44,751 nucleotides of DNA from Burkholderiales bacterium (GCA_026399875.1 JAPLQF010000010.1:1-44751); one strand, 5' to 3'. Shown: positions 1 through 6,912, numbered from the stretch's first letter. Notes: generated by a model not told the origin, from the letters alone. Program-made: numbers and translations.

Positions 1-55
1 GAAGGACCTTGGGCTTGGGCTGGTAAAGGCCATACGGCAACAGGCCGGGATTTGA
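1..55 (+). CDS. hicA: HicA-type mRNA interferase toxin, C-terminal end only (cut by window start)
   Basis: Reading from base 2 gives 17 codons ending KDLGLGLVKAIRQQAGI and a TGA at 53-55. This closely matches the usual C-terminus of HicA toxins, small double-stranded-RNA-binding-fold proteins that cleave mRNA. The catalytic His lies upstream, outside the window, so activity cannot be judged. The stop is 15 bp before the HicB start, the usual toxin-first hicAB order. The call rests on a short tail plus context. Confidence 0.72.
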   Translation, partial: KDLGLGLVKAIRQQAGI

Positions 56-70
56 ATAGAGGCATGCAAC

Positions 71-478
71 ATGCGTTACCCCGTCGCCATTGAACCTGGT
101 ACCGAGACCGAAGCATTCGGCGTCGTTGTACCTGACCTGCCCGGGTGTTTCTCCGCCGGTGACACGATGGAAGAGGCCATGGCTAAGGCCGAAGAAGCCA
201 TAGCTGTCTGGATTGAAACCGCCCTTGACACTGGGCAGGATATTCCTCAGCCCTCCAGCGTCGAAGCCTTGCGCAAGAAGCACAGGGAATGGAGGAAGTG
301 GGTCTGGGCTGTCGTCAAGGTGGACCCCGCGGTGCTTGATGACACGCTTGAACGAGTAAACATCAGTCTGCCGCGTCGAGTGCTGCACCGACTCGACGCA
401 TTGGCTCGCGCCACGGGCGAGACTCGCTCGGGGTTTATCGCGCGCATGGCCCTGGAGAGCCACCAGGCCACGACCTGA
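71..478 (+). CDS. hicB: HicB family antitoxin
   Basis: 135 aa. HicB proteins neutralise the HicA RNase and repress their own operon. The N-terminal half has the partial RNase-H-like HicB fold, with the hallmark VVVPDLPGCFSAGDTMEEA around residues 18-36. The C-terminal part (about 94-130) is a ribbon-helix-helix DNA-binding segment that starts RVNISLPRRVL. The length is normal for the RHH-bearing class. The ATG at 71 follows the putative hicA stop by 15 bp, so the pair is probably co-transcribed and autoregulated from a promoter outside the window. The gene borders a degenerate, repeat-bearing region, which suits an accessory locus. Confidence 0.9.
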   Translation: MRYPVAIEPGTETEAFGVVVPDLPGCFSAGDTMEEAMAKAEEAIAVWIETALDTGQDIPQPSSVEALRKKHREWRKWVWAVVKVDPAVLDDTLERVNISLPRRVLHRLDALARATGETRSGFIARMALESHQATT

Positions 479-845
479 TCACCACTGGCGCCGCTTGATG
501 CCCGCTGTGCGGACCTCGATCTAGATACCCAAATACGCGCTTCGGGTACAAACGACTCGTCGGCAAACGGCAGCCTACGGGCATCGAACTTTCAATGACG
601 GCTTTAAGGCAATGAATCCGAAGGGTCGGCCGTCGCAACCCGACCCGAAGCGGACCTTCAGGTTTCTCCAAAGCAGCCCAACGCTCGGCCCGACATCTTT
701 CTGTTTCTACATCTCCGAAGCAGCCGTTCGTGGCCATCAGCTCCCGGCCAGAAGCGGTCACACCATCCGTTGGAAAATCGACATGCGGATGACCGTTTTC
801 AAGGTGCAGCCGACATAGGCCGATCGGCGCTGAAACGCCCATTCT
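479..845. other. Gene-poor stretch between hicB and the avd relic
   Basis: I see no convincing gene here. Short ORFs on both strands have no recognisable family. The stretch holds one copy of a 110-bp repeat (541-650) that recurs inverted at 2321-2430. In a DGR read on the minus strand, the template repeat and reverse transcriptase would be expected in this direction, but no adenine-rich template and no RT-like reading frame is visible. Confidence 0.6.
541..650 (+). repeat. 110-bp inverted repeat, left copy
   Basis: Aligned by eye with the reverse complement of 2321-2430, 91 of 110 positions match with no gaps (about 83%). Similarity fades immediately outside both ends. Both copies contain an open stretch reading MNPKGR-SQ-DPK, but this is probably an incidental reading frame of a dispersed intergenic repeat, not a protein. 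The two copies bracket the avd relic and the PEP-CTERM gene. Confidence 0.8.
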
Positions 846-1067
846 CTAAAGTATTCGCTGACGATCTTGCGGCGGTGGTCGCCGCACCACACCGCTTGGT
901 GCGTTGTTGGCCCGCACCACCTGCATGAGCAACGCTCGGCTTGCCTCGCGCAATTCCGTACCAAGCGTGTACTTGTGATACCGGGAAAACCCGGCCACAA
1001 GCCGCTCAAAATGAACCGTCGTATCCAGCGCCGACTTGTAGATCGGCAGGTGTTCATAGCGCGCCAT
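846..1067 (-). pseudogene. avd: Truncated Avd-like protein (DGR accessory variability determinant)
   Basis: From the ATG at 1067 the minus strand reads MARYEHLPIYKSALD, then FSRYHKYTLGTELREASRA, ending at RANNA near base 900. This is the N-terminal half (about 56 residues) of the four-helix-bundle Avd/bAvd family, whose members are about 115-125 aa. Avd pentamers bind the reverse transcriptase and template RNA in diversity-generating retroelements. After RANNA the frame runs about 17 unrelated residues to a stop, so the last two helices are missing and the gene is presumed dead. An in-frame extension to 1145 exists but crosses a hairpin and is not Avd-like. It starts 75 bp downstream of the PEP-CTERM gene on the same strand, the canonical target-then-avd order. 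Family assignment is by recall. Confidence 0.75.
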
Positions 1068-1073
1068 AAGATC

Positions 1074-1104
1074 AAAAAAATTCGATCGGGGGCGCAGCCC
1101 CCGA
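1074..1104 (-). terminator. Hairpin plus T-run downstream of the PEP-CTERM gene
   Basis: A perfect 8-bp GC-rich stem (1086-1093 with 1097-1104, 3-nt loop) is followed on the minus strand by seven T (1080-1074). A second smaller CCCC/GGGG hairpin lies at about 1106-1117. This fits an intrinsic terminator 38 bp after the stop at 1142. Some DGRs carry a GC-rich cruciform just past the variable repeat, so a dual role is possible in principle. Confidence 0.7.
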
Positions 1105-1141
1105 ACCCCCAAAGGGGCCAAGCCTCCTAAGACCCAAAGAC

Positions 1142-1858
1142 TCAAACTGGCCGCCTTCTGCTCACCAACCCAAGCGCCCCTAAACTCAGTGACAGCAGCG
1201 CCACCGTCCCGGGCTCCGGCACAGAGGCGGCCACATCGCCGGAGCGCACCGCTACCGCAAACAAGGCATAGTCCTTATCGTCGTAGGCCTGGTAGCCAGC
1301 GTGGGTCTCGAAGAACCACGCGAAGCTCTGCGAGTACTCCGTACCGGACCAGTAGTAGTAGGACTGCATATTCGTGAACGGGCCGGTATTTTTCAGACCC
1401 CAGTTAGACTGCGGTCCATTCCCTGAAGTGTCGTAGAAGGCCTTGTTGCCAAGCTCTTCGTACCAGAGATAAGCGATCGGACTCAGGGTCGCAGCCCCAG
1501 GACTACTTGTCCCGTAGCCGTACACGTTGTATCCGCAATCGGTGCCCACATTGCCAATATTGCATCTCGCCGCTCCCGTGTCGGTCACCGCAGGCAGGCT
1601 CCAGCCACTAAAGCCACCCACCGTCAGGTTGCTTGCCCAGGTCTTGGCAGCATCCCAGGTCATCGCGGTTTTCGCGTAGTTCCAGTCGCGCAGCCAAGTC
1701 ATATTCAAATTCGGGTCGTACTCGAATACCGCAGAGGCATCGGTAGCGCCCACAGCGTTTCCGTTGATATCCCGACCTTGCAACGGTAACGGGCTCGCTG
1801 CTGCCAGACCCGCCGTTAAGCCCATCACCACTCCCACAATCGCTGCTACCCGCTTCAT
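1142..1858 (-). CDS. PEP-CTERM-anchored Lcl/DUF1566-type protein, putative DGR target
   Basis: 238 aa. Residues 1-22 are a Sec signal peptide (MKRVAAIVGVVMGLTAGLAA). Residues 30-208 resemble the Lcl C-terminal (DUF1566) domain of C-type-lectin-like fold: FEYDPNLNMTWLRDWNYA, then the WSGTEYS core and AVAVRSGD end. Residues 213-238 are a PEP-CTERM signal (VPEPG, hydrophobic stretch, RRR), which exosortase recognises for surface sorting. The segment 167-208 looks like a DGR variable repeat. The start is supported by AGGGAG about 8 bp upstream of ATG. A truncated avd follows on the same strand. The function is probably surface ligand binding; the ligand is unknown. No exosortase is in the window. 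Confidence 0.8.
   Translation of the reverse strand: MKRVAAIVGVVMGLTAGLAAASPLPLQGRDINGNAVGATDASAVFEYDPNLNMTWLRDWNYAKTAMTWDAAKTWASNLTVGGFSGWSLPAVTDTGAARCNIGNVGTDCGYNVYGYGTSSPGAATLSPIAYLWYEELGNKAFYDTSGNGPQSNWGLKNTGPFTNMQSYYYWSGTEYSQSFAWFFETHAGYQAYDDKDYALFAVAVRSGDVAASVPEPGTVALLSLSLGALGLVSRRRPV
1235..1360 (-). other. Candidate DGR variable repeat (VR) inside the PEP-CTERM protein
   Basis: The segment encodes residues 167-208, from YYYWSGTEYS to AVRSGD. Between the Trp at 181 and the Lys at 195 most codons end in C or T (TTC TTC, ACC CAC, GGC TAC, GCC TAC GAC GAT), as expected if AAC/AAT template codons had been randomised at their adenines. The flanks (WSGTEY and AVAVRSGD) look conserved and G/C-rich, like the constant ends of a VR. 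Without a template repeat this remains an inference from pattern. Confidence 0.5.
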
Positions 1859-2601
1859 TTATTTGCTCCCTTTAGGAGGAATTTGATAGTCGTTACAAGT
1901 GCGCCTATCGCACCTGACAGCGTTCTATTAAGCGAATCGTGCCCGGCCGCTTAAAACCTTGTCCTCTGCAAAATTGGGGATGACCTCCCTGGCATATCAG
2001 TCTCGTCGAACGGTTATGAAGTAGGCTTTCGCTCCAGAAGCAGAAGCAATAGGCCAGTCGGTCGAAGCTGGTTCTGATACAGACAATTGGCCACTGGCCT
2101 AAGCAATGGCGGCTCTTGGCCAGAGCACCAACGGCTCGAAGGCTGATGCGCGGTGTGATTGGTTTTGCCGAGAATCACTGGGGCCGAGGGAAGTGCCGTA
2201 TGCCCGATGGTCGCCACCTGCAAACGACCGCTTTCGCTCGGCGGCTATTTCTCGACGTAATCGCCGAACGACCGTTTACTGAGTGGACCGGCCGCTCGAC
2301 TTGAAAGGCGCCTACGACTGCTTTGGGTCGAATTGCGACAGCCGCCCCTTCGGATTCATCGCCACAAAGCCGACATTGAAGGTCCGATGCCCGTAAGCTG
2401 CCGTTCGCCAGGGAGTCATTTCGACCCGAAGGCGCCGGCGGCAGGCATCGGAAGCTGACCCTGGCGTTGTCAGACCCCGACCAACTACAGCTCGCCCGCC
2501 TTGGGGCCAGGGGCTCAACACACTTCGGCCTCGACCGAAGCATCCCACGCGTCATCTGCTGCACAGTTGCACTCCAATCCATCTGTCCATGAGCGCACAC
2601 G
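1859..2601. other. Intergenic stretch upstream of the PEP-CTERM gene
   Basis: No gene is recognised in these 743 bp. The first 120 bp must hold the minus-strand promoter of the PEP-CTERM gene; the Shine-Dalgarno AGGGAG lies just after the start boundary, but no clear -35/-10 pair is seen. The right half contains the second copy of the 110-bp repeat (2321-2430). The last 160 bp should carry the promoter of the NIPSNAP operon. Short ORFs here, including a 148-codon minus-strand frame, have no family resemblance. Confidence 0.55.
2321..2430 (-). repeat. 110-bp inverted repeat, right copy
   Basis: This is the reverse-complement partner of 541-650, about 83% identical without gaps. The distance between the inner ends is 1,670 bp, and the enclosed DNA contains only the PEP-CTERM gene, the terminator-like hairpin and the avd relic. 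Confidence 0.8.
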
Positions 2602-2940
2602 ATGACCATCACCTGCTTCATCCGCTACCAGATTGACCCCTTCCAGCGCGACGCCTTCAAAGGCTACGCCGAAGCCTGGGGCCGCATCATTCCGCGATGC
2701 GGTGGCGAGCTTGTCGGCTACTTCCTGCCGCACGAGGGCAGCAACGATGTGGCCTGGGGCCTGATCGGTTTCGACAACATGGCAGCCTACGAACGCTACC
2801 GTGCAACGCTCAAGAGCGACGCCGAGGGGCGTGCCAACTTTGAGCGCGCACAGTCCGAGCGCTTCATTCTTCGCGAGGAGCGTACTTGGCTCGAGGATGT
2901 GAGTACGACACGCAACGTCGCGCGGCAGGTGACGCCGTGA
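2602..2940 (+). CDS. NIPSNAP family protein
   Basis: 112 aa, a ferredoxin-like (dimeric alpha+beta barrel) protein. The N-terminal [19 protein letters not shown] strand-helix, the central [13 protein letters not shown] and the [10 protein letters not shown] near residues 92-101 are typical of bacterial NIPSNAP proteins. Their biochemical role is undefined; they are small cytosolic proteins. No signal peptide is seen. The TGA stop at 2938-2940 overlaps the GTG start of the next gene, so the two are translationally coupled. It is first in a three-gene operon ending in an ArsR-like regulator. Confidence 0.85.
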   Translation: MTITCFIRYQIDPFQRDAFKGYAEAWGRIIPRCGGELVGYFLPHEGSNDVAWGLIGFDNMAAYERYRATLKSDAEGRANFERAQSERFILREERTWLEDVSTTRNVARQVTP

Positions 2941-3281
2941 TTGCGGTCATCTTTGAAGTGGATCCGCGCCCCGGTGCAGCGCCGCGCTACTTCGAACTCG
3001 CCGCTGCGCTGAAAACCGATCTGGAGTCCATCGACGGCTTCATTTCAGTTGAGCGGTTCGAGAGCCTTGCGCGACCGGGACGATATTTGTCTCTGAGTTT
3101 CTGGCGCGATGAAGCTGCACTGCGCAGCTGGCGCTGCCACGGAATGCATCGCCAGGCTCAGCAGGAGGGCCGCAGTGATGTGCTCGCGGGCTACCGACTG
3201 CGGGTCGCCACGGTAGTGCGCGACTACGGGATGCTTGCACGCGATCAGGCACCCTCGGACTCGCTAAGCGCGCTACTCTGA
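2937..3281 (+). CDS. Antibiotic biosynthesis monooxygenase (ABM)-like protein
   Basis: 114 aa from a GTG start that overlaps the upstream stop in a GTGA arrangement. A longer frame from 2886 exists, but its extra residues only re-read the end of the NIPSNAP gene. The fold signature is a dimeric alpha/beta barrel: [30 protein letters not shown] (about 37-47), [16 protein letters not shown] (about 52-67) and a helix with HRQAQQEGR. Family members include cofactor-free monooxygenases and haem-degrading enzymes, but many have no known substrate. Its coupling to a second small alpha/beta-barrel protein suggests the two act on the same small molecule. Confidence 0.82.
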   Translation: MIAVIFEVDPRPGAAPRYFELAAALKTDLESIDGFISVERFESLARPGRYLSLSFWRDEAALRSWRCHGMHRQAQQEGRSDVLAGYRLRVATVVRDYGMLARDQAPSDSLSALL

Positions 3282-3286
3282 CATCC

Positions 3287-3964
3287 ATGAGTACGCCCCA
3301 CGAACCTCGCCTGGCCCGAGTGGCTGCCATCGTGGCCGACCCGGCGCGCTCTCGCATGCTGGCCTACCTGCTGTCCGGCGAATACGCCAGCGCGAGCGAA
3401 CTTGCAAAGGCCGCATCGGTGACACCGGCCACCGCAAGTGGGCACTTGGGCAAGTTGCTGGATGCTCGATTCGTCGTCTGCGAGCCGAGGGGCCGTCACC
3501 GGTATTACCGGCTGGCTGATGCCGAGGTGGCGCATGCCCTGGAGGCCCTGGCGCTGATTGCGGAGCGCGATGGACACGATCGCGCGTGGGCCCATCCTGA
3601 GCGCAAACGCCTGCGCTTTGCGAGATGCTGCTACGGGCACTTGGCGGGGCAACTGGCGGTTACGGTGTTCGATGCACTTCAGCGCGAAGAACGCCTGACA
3701 TCGGCGACCGACGGCTACGAACTGACCGAAGCTGGAATTCAGTGGCTCCAAGGGCTGGGGATGAATCCGGGTTCGCCGAGTGGACGGCGCCGATTCGCGT
3801 ACCGCTGCCTGGATTGGTCAGAACGCCGCGATCACTTGGCGGGCCAATTGGCAGACGAGATCTACCAGCACTTCACCGAGGCTGGGTGGCTGCGCCGCGC
3901 TGCCGGTCGCGCCGTGGAAGTCACCGACATTGGCAAGCAGGAACTGCTGTCTCGCTTGAGATGA
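3287..3964 (+). CDS. ArsR-family winged-helix transcriptional regulator
   Basis: 225 aa. Residues 5-90 form an ArsR-type winged helix: ARVAAIVADPARSRMLAYLL, then SELAKAASVTPATASGHLGK (recognition helix) and a wing with RGRHRYYRLAD. Residues 100-225 are a C-terminal region with a Cys pair (FARCCYGHLAG, about 111-121) and a second Cys near residue 174, typical of longer ArsR proteins that sit with ABM-like genes. It probably senses a small ligand or metal and represses its own operon. It starts 5 bp after the ABM stop. Its 3' end abuts a broken toxin-antitoxin remnant. Confidence 0.88.
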   Translation: MSTPHEPRLARVAAIVADPARSRMLAYLLSGEYASASELAKAASVTPATASGHLGKLLDARFVVCEPRGRHRYYRLADAEVAHALEALALIAERDGHDRAWAHPERKRLRFARCCYGHLAGQLAVTVFDALQREERLTSATDGYELTEAGIQWLQGLGMNPGSPSGRRRFAYRCLDWSERRDHLAGQLADEIYQHFTEAGWLRRAAGRAVEVTDIGKQELLSRLR

Positions 3965-4242
3965 CGACATCAAGCAGCGCCTGCGCGTGCGCGCCGCCGA
4001 GCACGGCCGCTCGATGGAGGAGGAGGCTCGCGACATCCTTCGCCGGGTCATGAGCGATACCACCTCGCCACGCGACCTGGCTGCGGCGATTCGTGCGCGC
4101 GTTGCGCCGGGGGCACGAGCCGACCTCGAACTACCGGCCCGCGAACCCATGCGTGAGAGCCATCCCAACCTGCAACATCATCGACCACGAGGGCTGTGGC
4201 ATCGACTTGATCAACCCCTGGACATTCACCGCTCACCGATAA
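3960..4242 (+). pseudogene. Remnant of a FitAB-type toxin-antitoxin pair joined by an internal deletion
   Basis: From 3960 one frame reads DDDIKQRLRVRAAEHG, then RSMEEEARDILRRVM and LPAREPMRE. This is a FitA-like ribbon-helix-helix antitoxin lacking its first ten or so residues; a stop lies directly upstream at 3957. Around 4156-4170 the frame changes and the next frame reads IPTCNIIDHEGCGIDLINPW before TAA at 4240. That is the C-terminal tail of a FitB-like PIN-domain toxin. Nearly the whole PIN domain, including its acidic active site, is missing. The pair is therefore decayed. It lies between the ArsR gene and the CoA-transferase on the opposite strand. Confidence 0.75.
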
Positions 4243-4261
4243 GCGGCCGCACCCCACAGAC

Positions 4262-5449
4262 CTATTTGGGCAGATGCACTGCACCGCCGGCAGTGAGCGA
4301 CTCAATTCGCGCGGCGTCGTAACCGAGCTCTTCGAGCACCTGCCGGCCGTGTTCGCCCAGCCAGGGCGCCGGTTGCGGCACATGGGCTTCGCCGCCCTTG
4401 AAGCGTGCCGCGCCACGCAGCAGACGCACCCGACCGAGCTCGCCATGATCGACTTCGACGATGCTGTCGTTGTGCAGGACCTGCGGATCGGTCAGCACGT
4501 CGTCATGCTCGTTGACGCGCCCGATCGGTGTGCCGGCGGCGCGCATGCGGGCCACGCACTCGTCGGTGTCTTGTTGCGCGGCCAGCGGCTCGAAGATTGC
4601 CCTGAGTTCGGGGCCGTGGCGCGCGCGCATCGGCGTGGTGGCAAAGCGCGGGTCCTCGGCGATTGAAGGGTCGCCGAAGCCTTCGCACATCGATTCGAAC
4701 TCGTCCTGCTGCGGGGCCATGATTGCGACGAAGCCGTCGCGGGTCTTGTAGGGCCGCATGGTCATGCCGACGCGCGGAAAGCGATCGGGTGGTGAGTCCA
4801 TGAAGAGGTGGTTGTACATCGCATCCGGCCACTGGAAGGCGAGTGCGGCATCGAGCATCGAGACCTCGACCCGACCGCCCTTTCCAGTGCGGCTGCGCGC
4901 GAGCAGGGCTGCGGTGACCGCTTGCGCGGCGGTCAGGCCGGTGAGCTTGTCGCACAGCAGGGTCGAGACCAGCGCCGGGTCCTGGGTCTCGCGTTCGCGG
5001 TGCGACGCACACATGCCCGAGACCGCCTGGATGACCGCGTCATAGACCCGCCCCTCGGCATAAGGGCCGGTCTGGCCGAAACCGGTGATCGACAGATTGA
5101 CCAGCGTCGGATTGAGGGAGGCCAGGGTTTCGGCGCTGAAACCGAGCCGGTCCATGGCACCCGGCCGGAAGTTTTCGACCAGTACATCGGCGCGGCGAAT
5201 CAGGTCGGTGAGGACCTCGCGGGCTGCGGGCTGCTTGAGGTCGAGGACGATCGAGCGCTTGCCGCGATTGGCGGCGATGAAGGTGGCCGACATCTGACCC
5301 TTGGCCGGTCCGATGCGCCGGCTCAGGTCGCCGCCAGGGGTTTCGACCTTGATTACTTCGGCGCCCTGGTCAGCCATGATCGCGGTGGCGATCGGGCCGG
5401 AGACCACGGCTGACAGGTCGAGGACCCGGATGCCTTCAAGAGGTTTCAT
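4262..5449 (-). CDS. Family III CoA-transferase (CaiB/BaiF type)
   Basis: 395 aa from the ATG at 5449, where the protein begins MKPLEGIRVLDLSAVVSGPI, the standard N-terminus; an upstream in-frame extension has no homology. Family III enzymes move CoA between acyl-CoA and free acids in the cytosol through an aspartyl-CoA anhydride. The likely catalytic Asp is D167 in LLCDKLTG. Other family marks are EVIKVETPGGD (31-41), the VENFRPGAMDRLG segment (91-103) and FGQTGPYAEGR (124-134). The length is normal. The gene is not clearly in an operon. Donor and acceptor acids cannot be deduced; the surrounding beta-oxidation genes suggest a carboxylic acid catabolite. Confidence 0.92.
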   Translation of the reverse strand: MKPLEGIRVLDLSAVVSGPIATAIMADQGAEVIKVETPGGDLSRRIGPAKGQMSATFIAANRGKRSIVLDLKQPAAREVLTDLIRRADVLVENFRPGAMDRLGFSAETLASLNPTLVNLSITGFGQTGPYAEGRVYDAVIQAVSGMCASHRERETQDPALVSTLLCDKLTGLTAAQAVTAALLARSRTGKGGRVEVSMLDAALAFQWPDAMYNHLFMDSPPDRFPRVGMTMRPYKTRDGFVAIMAPQQDEFESMCEGFGDPSIAEDPRFATTPMRARHGPELRAIFEPLAAQQDTDECVARMRAAGTPIGRVNEHDDVLTDPQVLHNDSIVEVDHGELGRVRLLRGAARFKGGEAHVPQPAPWLGEHGRQVLEELGYDAARIESLTAGGAVHLPK

Positions 5450-5498
5450 GGCGTGTTTGCCTGTAGGGATCAGAGCTTGACCAGGTTGCCGCGGCAGC

Positions 5499-5687
5499 TC
5501 AATTCGGGCTCCAGGCATTGCCCGGGAAGGCGGGGTCTGCAAAGTTGGGCGCCATCATGCGGTAGGACGTGTAGGCGGCAGGGTCGGTATTGATGAATTC
5601 GACATTCATGCCAGTGCAGCCGCATCCGATGACGAGCACAAGGGCAGCGAGAGTGAGGCCGGTGCAGCGGCGCAGTGTGTGGGTCAT
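5499..5687 (-). CDS. Small putative lipoprotein
   Basis: 62 aa starting at ATG 5687, MTHTLRRCTGLTLAALVLV, followed by a lipobox-like IGC/GC at about residues 20-23. The mature part is only about 40 residues (MNVEFINTDPAAYTSYRMM and a Pro/Asn-rich end). An AGGATGG sits a few bases before the ATG. The gene lies 49 bp upstream of the CoA-transferase on the same strand, so it may share its transcript. No family is recognised. The signal sequence makes it a credible gene despite its size. Confidence 0.6.
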   Translation of the reverse strand: MTHTLRRCTGLTLAALVLVIGCGCTGMNVEFINTDPAAYTSYRMMAPNFADPAFPGNAWSPN

Positions 5688-5832
5688 GTCACCATCCTGA
5701 TTCAAGCCCGCAAGGTTAACCCATACCGGATTCGGACAATCAACCTGTCGGGGGCGGCGTAAGATCATCAGTCCCGGCTGCGCCGTTTCCGTCAATGCAC
5801 ATTGCACAGTGCCCGTACAAGGGCCTTCGACC

Positions 5833-6912
5833 ATGCTGTCATTGCCCGTCGATCTCGGCATCATTGAAGGCTACTATGGCCGACCCTGGAGCTGGCCGCA
5901 GCGCTCGCAGGTGATTGCAACGCTCGCGCCGCACGGCTACCGCTTTTTTCTGTATGCGCCCAAGGCGGCCGGCCTCTTGCGACGGGGCTGGCGCGATCCG
6001 GTGCGCGAATCCGACCTCGATGATCTGGCAGCGTTTGCCGGGCACTGCCGCTCGTTGGGGGTGCGCTTCGGTGTCGGCCTGTCACCTCACGAATTCGACG
6101 ACGCCCCCGACAGTGCCGACTGGGGCCGGCTGGCAGCGCGCCTGCAACTGCTCGACTCGGCGGTCGGCATCGATGAACTCGCGCTGCTCTTTGACGATAT
6201 CCGCGGCGATGATCCGATGCTCGCTGCCCGTCAGGCCACCATCGCGGCCTTCGTGGGCGAGCGAACCCGTGCCGGGCGCCTCTTGGTCTGTCCGAGCTAT
6301 TACAGCGACGATCCGGTGCTCGATCGGGTGTTCGGTCAGCGCCCGTCGGGCTATCTGGAGCAGCTGGGGCGCCTGCTCGATCCGGCGGTGGCGGTCTTCT
6401 GGACCGGCGAGGAAGTGTGTTCGCGCGAATACAGCGGGGCGCATCTGCGCGAGCTGGCTGGCAGGCTTGGGCGAAAGCCGTTGCTCTGGGACAACTATCC
6501 GGTTAACGACGGCCAGCGCATGTCCCAATCGCTGCACCTGCGCGCCTCGACCGGCAGACCGGCGGCCAATGCACCGCTGCTGGCGGGTCATGCGATCAAC
6601 CCCGCGCTGCAGCCGGTTCTGGGATGCATTCCGGCGATCACGCTGGCCTCACGCTATTGGCTGGGTGACGACCGATATGCCTATGGTTCGGCGCTTCGTC
6701 AGGCCAGCCGCGAGGTGCTTGGCGAGACACTGGCCGAACAGGTGGTGGGTGATCTGATTGCCCTGCAGGACACCGGCCTCGATCGCCTGGGCGAGCAGGC
6801 TGCGGCGCTGCGCGCACGCTATGCCTGCATCGACCACGATGCTGCCCGCGAGATCGTGGCCTGGCTCGACGGTGCCTGGCGGATCACCGACGAGATCGTG
6901 CGGACCCAGTAG
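5833..6912 (+). CDS. GH84-type beta-N-acetylglucosaminidase (O-GlcNAcase-like)
   Basis: 359 aa from ATG 5833. The catalytic (beta/alpha)8 barrel of glycoside hydrolase family 84 is evident: GIIEGYYGRPWSW (9-21), FFLYAPKAAG (38-47), the aspartate pair in LLFDDIRGDD (D121-D122, the family's catalytic Asp-Asp), VCPSYYSDD, VFWTGEEVCSREY and LLWDNYPVND. These enzymes remove beta-linked GlcNAc by substrate-assisted catalysis. No signal peptide is seen, so a cytosolic location is inferred. It is short, with only the barrel and a small helical tail. It is divergent from the lipoprotein gene and convergent with the methyltransferase (18 bp apart). Hyaluronidase-type activity is an alternative. Confidence 0.88.
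   Translation: MLSLPVDLGIIEGYYGRPWSWPQRSQVIATLAPHGYRFFLYAPKAAGLLRRGWRDPVRESDLDDLAAFAGHCRSLGVRFGVGLSPHEFDDAPDSADWGRLAARLQLLDSAVGIDELALLFDDIRGDDPMLAARQATIAAFVGERTRAGRLLVCPSYYSDDPVLDRVFGQRPSGYLEQLGRLLDPAVAVFWTGEEVCSREYSGAHLRELAGRLGRKPLLWDNYPVNDGQRMSQSLHLRASTGRPAANAPLLAGHAINPALQPVLGCIPAITLASRYWLGDDRYAYGSALRQASREVLGETLAEQVVGDLIALQDTGLDRLGEQAAALRARYACIDHDAAREIVAWLDGAWRITDEIVRTQ

Noticed and set aside
435..842. 135-codon minus-strand frame over the left repeat
   Set aside because: It spans the dispersed repeat and reads as Arg/Cys-rich non-protein sequence; a similar frame across the right repeat does not share the same reading.
1861..2320. Search for a DGR template repeat or transposase remnant
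   Set aside because: No adenine-rich copy of the variable segment and no transposase-like frame is visible on either strand.
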